A stretch of DNA of 64,000 nt from Bretschneidera sinensis (taxonomy: Eukaryota > Streptophyta > Magnoliopsida > Brassicales > Akaniaceae). Location: NCBI GenBank assembly GCA_023935145.1, contig CM043700.1, positions 24,708,001 to 24,772,000 on the forward strand, in the 5' to 3' direction. The position numbers and the translations under genes were made by a program. This document shows, piece by piece, positions 58,605 to 64,000 of this stretch (its first letter is position 1; each line of letters opens with the position of its first letter). A model generated the notes under the pieces. The model ran no database searches. It saw nothing but the letters and a program-made list of their open reading frames with translations, and had not been told where the DNA came from.

Positions 58605-59940
58605 TGTTGTGCGGTTATCTACCTAAATTAATGAGTAAATAATCGTACTAGTTATACTTGCAAGTGCACAAGATCATCAGTGTAGTCTAGTGTGCGAAAG
58701 CAAGGTCATCTCCACAGGGATTGGTAAAGTTGCTTTTTAGAATTAGTTTCTCAAAAGTAAAAAGAGATAAATATTTGTTGGAAGGTGATTTGATAATAAT
58801 AAAGACATAGAGCTTTGATATCCACCACTAGTCATACATTCCCAATGTGTATAAGGTATCAATGCACTAGTTTTATTATGTATACCTACTGGTTACCAAC
58901 CTAAGGGCATGGTATCTACTCCTTAAGCTATTGATTTCCCTAAGCAACGAGTAAGGCATGGTATCTACTCTAACTCTTTTCTTCCTTAAGGGATTTAGCA
59001 TGGTATCTGTTTGAGTTGTTCCTTAAGAAAACACAAGTACTGTGGAAATCGACAACCACATGAGACCTAGGGCATGGTATCTACTCCTGGTTTCCCATGT
59101 TGATTAACCCGGGTATCCGGATAAGATATCTCTTGTTACTAATGTTAGACCCAGGACTCGATCATCCAAATTGATCTAACTAACCCATCCATACCACATG
59201 CATACGTTGGCCTTACACATACATATGAGGAATTTAAATAAGCACAGGTATTAATCAAGTTAAGTACATAACAAGCTATCGGCAAAGATTTAATCAATGA
59301 ATAAAAATATGGGAATGCATAACTAGGGCTTCAATCGAGCCCTATAAGAGAGTTAGTTACACATACTAACTGAAGTACACATTATAAATAAACTAAACAT
59401 AAAGGAGAAGAATAAACCCGAGAGAAGAGGCGTCAATTCTCTCCTAAGCTCTCAACTCCAAGTAAAAGAAAAGAGAGAAGTGTTTTCTATCTAATGTCTG
59501 TTTTTGTGTGTGAGTTACAAGTGTATTTATAGGTCTTTGAGAAGTCCTAAGAGAACCATGAGTTCCTAAACCTTCATAAAACAACAATTCTCTTATTTCC
59601 AAAATAGGGTTCTGCAGTTTACTGTTCACGCCCGTACATGTGCGCTCGATTGCAGTGTGCCTTGCGCTCGATTGCAGTGTGCGCTCGATCCTTCAAGTGT
59701 GCACACGATCGCATGTGCGCTCAATCGCATTGCATGGCGCGATCGATCGCACTTTGTGCAGAGAATGCTCCAGGGCTTCCAGATTTCTTCATTTAAGTGC
59801 CAAAACTGCTTCTTTTTATCCAAGACCCTATAAAAACATGTAAAACACACAAATGAAGTAAAAGAGATAAAATTAACGTAATTAAGGACCTAACAACTGT
59901 AAATAAGGGGGCTTAAATATGAATATTTAAGCATCTATCA
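58605..59940 (-). mobile_element. Solo LTR (gypsy Tat/Athila-like)
   Basis: 1336 bases flanked by GTGTT at 58600-58604 and 59941-59945. The minus-strand start is TGATAGATGCTTAAATATTC and the end is near CCGCACAACA. The text ATCCCTGTGGAGATGACC and ACACTGATGATCTTGTGCAC near the minus-strand end is typical of this LTR type. Clade assignment is from memory. At 59628-59760 there are several GCGCTCGATTGCA / CGATCGCA words in both orientations. Confidence 0.8.
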
Positions 59941-59945
59941 GTGTT

Positions 59946-60785
59946 CGGTAAAAATTGTGTTAAAATGCTATCAAACAAACTAGTGTGTTTGGTTGATAAG
60001 TCATAAAAGTGCTTTAAGATGTTGAAATTAATAATAAAGTTATATGAGGACCATTTCACTATTTGAATGTCTTCTTTCATTAAATTGACTTTAATATTTG
60101 TATATTAAAATATAATTTTAATCACAATAAAATATAAAAAATATAATTAATATAAATAATGTTTTATTAAATAATAATTAAATTATTGTTATTATTATTA
60201 TTAATATTTTAATCGAGAACACGAACAAATAGTTGATAATAATTGATTTTTATATAGTGAGAATGATGTATATATGTACACTTACCATCCAAAGACAATT
60301 TAGGAATGTAATTATACTAAAACTGATTATAGAATCAAAAGTTACAAAACCCACATTTTGAGTTTAGGTCTAAATCAAAATTTTTAAGTTGTTTTCAATT
60401 TTTGATTTATGAAATAATCACTTGGTATATTGGACAGAGGTAGTATATTGGAAAACAGATATTTTTAAGTCAAAGATCATTTACCATTTTACGTTAATAA
60501 CATGAGTTAAATGTTATATTTAATCATTATTTTTTTTGAAAAATAATTAGTGAAAGTAGTTGATGCCGATTTGATATACTCTAATCATTACTCTTTGGGC
60601 AATTGTTACTATACACCTTTAAAAATGAGTTAAAATCTTTGTCCATTTTGGATATTTCAAATAACTGTGCATGATATTTATTTTCCCAATGCCTTTCTAT
60701 TAGCGTTCTAAATAATTTTTATTTTTATTTTCCTGTCACATGTATATTATTTTGTTATTTTCAAAAATGAAAAAGAATTGGAAAT
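59946..60785. other. AT-rich DNA with a non-autonomous element, no gene seen
   Basis: 59985-60435 resembles the element at 34771-35285 (GTGTTTGGTTGATAAGTCAT at the left; TAATCACTTGGTATATTGGAC at the right). The rest is AT-rich without coding signal. Confidence 0.45.
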
Positions 60786-61149
60786 CGTTAGGAAAAATTA
60801 TCGGGTCGAAACTAACACACAACTAAAGTGAAATGAGAAAAATAAAGATAAAATGGACACAAATATTTTACGTGGAAAAACCCCCGAACAAATTGGGGTA
60901 AAAAACCACGGGTAAGTATAGGAGGATTTCACTATTGTAAAATAGGGATTACAACATTTTCTCTCTAATTACAATAAGATAACAATTGTCTAATCTCTAT
61001 TGTAATAGGAGAAACAACTCTCTCACAATTTGGGAAAATATTACTTACAAAGAAGGAACAAATTTTCCTCTCTAAGTAGTAACTCTCAAGAAAACTCTCA
61101 ACTAAACATTTGCTCTCTTTCTCATGGATGCTCTTGGATTCCTTCACTC

Positions 61150-61157
61150 TATATATA
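61150..61157 (-). promoter_or_regulatory. TATA box in the copia LTR
   Basis: CTATATATAG context, about 44 bases downstream (minus strand) of the tandem repeats, in the expected place for the element's own promoter. Confidence 0.6.
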
Positions 61158-61200
61158 GCACAATTGAAACAAGCCATTTATAGGCAAGTCACTTGAAGAA

Positions 61201-61380
61201 CTTATGGTAGATAAGTCTCCATGATTCTCTCCATGTCTTGTGGTAGACAAGTCTCCATGTTTTTCTCCAAGTCTTGTGGTAGACAAGTCTCCATGTTTCT
61301 CTCCATGTCTTGTGGTAGACAAGTCTTCATGTTTCTCTCCAAGTCTTGTGGTAGACAAGTCTCCATGTTTCTTTCCATGT
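61201..61380 (-). repeat. Five 36-bp tandem repeats in LTR U3
   Basis: Units begin at 61201, 61237, 61273, 61309 and 61345 on the plus strand, each CTTGTGGTAGACAAGTC... with few substitutions. 61381-61388 is a partial sixth. The unit is a multiple of three, so an artificial open frame (HGEKHGDLSTTR repeated) runs through it; being in the LTR, it is not protein-coding. Confidence 0.95.
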
Positions 61381-61643
61381 CTTGTGGATAAAGTGGCTTT
61401 ACCACTAAAAAGGCCATCTCTTATCACATTCTCCCACTTAAAGTCACTTTCGTAATCCTTCCATCCTTCTTCACTTGCCAAATCCATGCTTGCTTACGTT
61501 TCCACTAGACCACATGAGGATCTACACCATTTAAACTTGTCAGTGGTGATCGGATTGGTCATAACATCTGCTAAGTTCTCGTCGGTGTGAATCTTCTGCA
61601 TATCCATACTACCTTCTTCCACTACTTCTCGAGCGAAGTGATA

Positions 61644-62165
61644 CTAAACCCTTATGTGCTTTTTCCGTGAATGAAAAGCTGGATTCCTTGCAATGTGCAA
61701 GGCACTTTGACTGTCACAAAACAGAACAATCTTCTCCTGTTTGTGCCCGAGCTCCTCCAATAACCTTTGTATCCAAATTACTTCCTTGCAAGCTTGTGTA
61801 GCCGCCATGTATTCTTCTTTCGTTGTAGATAGAGCCACAACTGTCTGCAGTTTAGAAATCCAGCTTACAGCTCCTCCTGCAAGTGTAAACATATAACCTG
61901 TAGTAGACTTGCTTTTATTGAGATCCCCTGCAAAATCTGAATCAACATAGCCTTTGACAGTAAAATTTGATCCTCCGTAACATAATGCAGCATCTGAGGT
62001 TCCTTTGATATATCTCAGAACCCTCTTCACAGTATTCCTATGCTCTCCACCAGGATTCGCCATAAATCGACTAACCACTCCCACTGCTTGTGCAATGTTT
62101 GGTCTTGTACAAATCATAGCAAACATCAAACTTCCCACTGCTGATGCATACGGTACTCGAGACAT
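61644..62165 (-). pseudogene. copia RNase H relic
   Basis: YASAVGSLMFAMICTRPNIA, YVDSDFAGDLNKSKSTTGYM, LSTTKEEYMAATQACKEVIW and FCDSQSALHIARNPAFHSRK are all visible. The frame ends early at KKHIRV. Confidence 0.9.
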
Positions 62166-62411
62166 CTCCCTCCTCTCTCCTTCATTGCTAAGACATATAC
62201 TTGAGGATAACTTGAAATTAATAGGAAGTAGGGTAAAAATTGGCTTACTATCTTACATGTTAAAGCGTCGCAAGATCTTGTTGAAGTAGTTCTTCTGGGA
62301 AAGCCAAATCTTCCTGTTATTTCTGTCTCGGTGAATCTGCATCCCTAGAATCTTGTTTGCTGGTCCCAAGTCCTTCATATCAAACTCCCTAGTCAACTGT
62401 GCCTTCAATTC

Positions 62412-63017
62412 TTAGATTTGATCTCTGTTGGGGTCTGTTACCAACATGTCATCCACATACAACAACAAGATAATAAAATCATTATCACCATCAAACCTTT
62501 TGAAGTACGTACAATGGTCTGAACTGAGTCTGTTGTATCCAAGGTTAATAATGAAGGAATCAAATTTCTTGTACCAACACCTCGATGTCTGTTTGAGACC
62601 GTATAGAGATTTGTTCAACCTGCAAACTAAGTTTTCCTTTCCTGTTTCAGCAAAATCTTCAGGTTGGATCATATAGATTTCTTCTTCAAGTTCTCCATGA
62701 AGAAATGCAGTTTTCACATCCAACTACTCCAGATGTAAGTCAAACGTAGCACACATATCCAGGACTACTCTGATTGTTGTAAGCCGAACCACCAGGGAAA
62801 ATATCTCATTGAAATCAATACCTTCTTTCTGAGCGAATCCCTTTACCACTGATCTTGCACGAAACCGTTCCACTTGATCATTGCTATCCCGCTTGATCTT
62901 GTAGACCCATTTATTACCTATGGTTTTTCTCCCATGTGGCAATGGTACCAGTTCCCAAGTCTTGTTCTTGTGTAGAGCTTCAATTTCTTCCTGCATTGCT
63001 GCCATCCACAAAGACAC
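62412..63017 (-). pseudogene. copia reverse transcriptase relic
   Basis: Starts with WMAAMQEEIEALHKNKTWEL, then NKWVYKIKRDSND. A TAG at 62724-62726 stands before LDVKTAFLHGELEEEIYM, where glutamine is usual. NKSLYGLKQTSRCWY and the active-site LLLYVDDML follow. Confidence 0.9.
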
Positions 63018-63067
63018 ATCTGAGCTACTTGTAGCTTCTTAGAAAGTTGAGGGCTCTCCATCATCCG

Positions 63068-63994
63068 TTAAAAGACAGTATGCAACATTGCTCTCAGTAA
63101 CATACTCCGAATGCCAAGCTGGCAGCCTTCTCTCACGATTTGACCGGTGAACTTTTGGAGCCTCAGACTCGACTGGTTTTGTACCTCGTGCTCTGGTGCT
63201 GCTTCAATAGAAACTGGAGTTTCTTGTACCAGATTATTTTCCACATGTATTGTTGTAGTCTCTGAAACCTCTTTCGACGTGCTATCATCTCCATTTTTTT
63301 GTAGTAGTTGATCTTCTGCAAAGATCACATCCCTGCTGACAATAACCTTGCGGGTAGTGAGATCCCACAGGCGATACTCCTTTACTCCGTTAGTATACCC
63401 CAAGAATATACAACTCCTAGATTTCAGATTCAACTTTGTCCTTTCTTGGGCATCGTACATCACATACACAGGACATCCAAAAGAATGTAAAGTAGAGTAG
63501 TTTGCTGGCTTACCAGTCCACATCTCCATCGGCGTCTTTAAATCAATTGCTATTGATGGTGACCGATTTATCACATAACAGGCAGTTTTGGCTGCTTCTG
63601 CCCAAAAAGAGTTGGGTTGACCTACAGTCCTCAACATAGCTCTCATCCTTTCTATAAGAGTTCTATTCATTCGCTCTGTCACTCCATTTTGCTGAGGCGC
63701 GTATGTGACTGTGAACTGTTATTTGACACTTTCCCGCTTACAAAGAGTAAGAAACTCGCCGTCTGTGTACTCTCTTCCATTATCTGTCCTCAAGCACTTG
63801 ATATTTTTCCTAGATTCAAGTTCCACTCGCGCTTTGAAGTCTTTGAATACCGAAAATACATCTGACTTCTTCTTGATTGGATACACCCAACATCTCCTGG
63901 AGTAATCATCAATGAAAGACACAAAGTACTTTGCTCCTCCTAGGGACATTTCTGGTGACTCCCATACATCAGAATGAATCAAGTCTAGATGCAT
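63068..63994 (-). pseudogene. copia integrase relic
   Basis: Core with HLDLIHSDVWESPE, YFVSFIDDYSRRCWVYPIKK and LRTDNGREYTDGEFL. After a stop, MTERMNRTLIERMRAMLRTV, FWAEAAKTACYVINRSPS and FGCPVYVM follow. The stop between 63719 and 63682 and later breaks disable it. Confidence 0.9.
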
Positions 63995-64000
63995 TTACTC

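Larger units (their letters stand above)
60786..61428 (-). repeat. 3' LTR of a copia element
   Basis: Minus-strand start TGTGATAAGAGATGG directly after the polypurine tract AAGTGGGAGAA; end TTTTTCCTAACG, 643 bases. U3 contains five 36-base repeats and a TATA box at 61150-61157. Confidence 0.8.
61429..64000 (-). mobile_element. Broken Ty1/copia element, cut by the window edge
   Basis: Minus strand, domain order integrase, reverse transcriptase, RNase H, then the 3' LTR: the copia order. It resembles the Tork/Tnt1 branch. The 5' part (5' LTR, gag, protease) lies beyond 64000. Several stops and frame breaks show that it is dead. Confidence 0.9.

Noticed and set aside
61201..61388. Regular 36-base repeats considered as a CRISPR array
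   Set aside because: Units are contiguous with no unique spacers, and they sit in a plant LTR.
61149..61487. 112-codon repeat protein frame (HGEKHGDLSTT units)
   Set aside because: It runs through the U3 tandem repeats and polypurine tract of a copia LTR; the 36-base unit being divisible by three keeps it open.

Overview
The window looks like nuclear DNA of a flowering plant, most likely a eudicot. It is AT-rich, its genes have introns with GT..AG splice sites, and most of the rest is retrotransposons and small foldback elements. Gene products include an oleosin, plant eIF2B delta, a CHUP1-like coiled-coil protein, a plant universal-stress protein and a domesticated hAT transposase. I see no tRNA, rRNA or CRISPR array.

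Left part (1-21 kb). A copia RNase H fragment lies at the left edge (1-713). AT-rich intergenic DNA with foldback elements and LTR relics follows. Genes are: a small plant-specific protein of unknown function (5192-5644, +); an intronless oleosin (11773-12252, -) with a G-box/ABRE upstream; a CHUP1-like gene (13721-15654, -) of 4 exons and 545 residues; and, head-to-head with it, eIF2B delta (16496-20982, +) of 7 exons and 659 residues. All splice junctions were worked out by eye from phase and family similarity.

Middle (21-38 kb). Intergenic retroelement relics include a possible miniature LTR element with two primer-binding sites. Next is a domesticated hAT/BED zinc-finger gene (25961-30574, -; 681 residues, possibly 693 with an extra 5' exon). 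A universal-stress-protein gene (35514-38154, -; 4 exons, 203 residues) follows.

Right part (38-64 kb) is a retrotransposon graveyard. A decayed Ty3/gypsy chromovirus of Tekay/Del type (39104-48095) has 2.0-kb LTRs and an extra partial LTR on its left. A Mutator-like element (49606-51152) with a perfect 9-bp target duplication carries what looks like a captured exon of a DHHC palmitoyltransferase, so it is a Pack-MULE candidate. Tourist-like MITEs come next. At 53026-58558 sits an unusual array of three LTRs and two 435-bp internal regions of one non-autonomous copia-like element. The array is flanked by one 5-bp duplication, and its middle LTR is interrupted by a purine-rich foldback element and by a solo gypsy LTR. 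A second solo LTR lies at 58605-59940. The window ends in a broken copia element (60786 to the edge, -) whose LTR U3 holds five 36-bp tandem repeats just upstream of a TATA box.

The six host genes do not form a pathway. The most notable observations are the Pack-MULE, the LTR-internal-LTR-internal-LTR array, the tail-anchored CHUP1-like protein and the tandem repeats in the copia U3. Boundaries and splice sites come from reading alone. No search or alignment was run.
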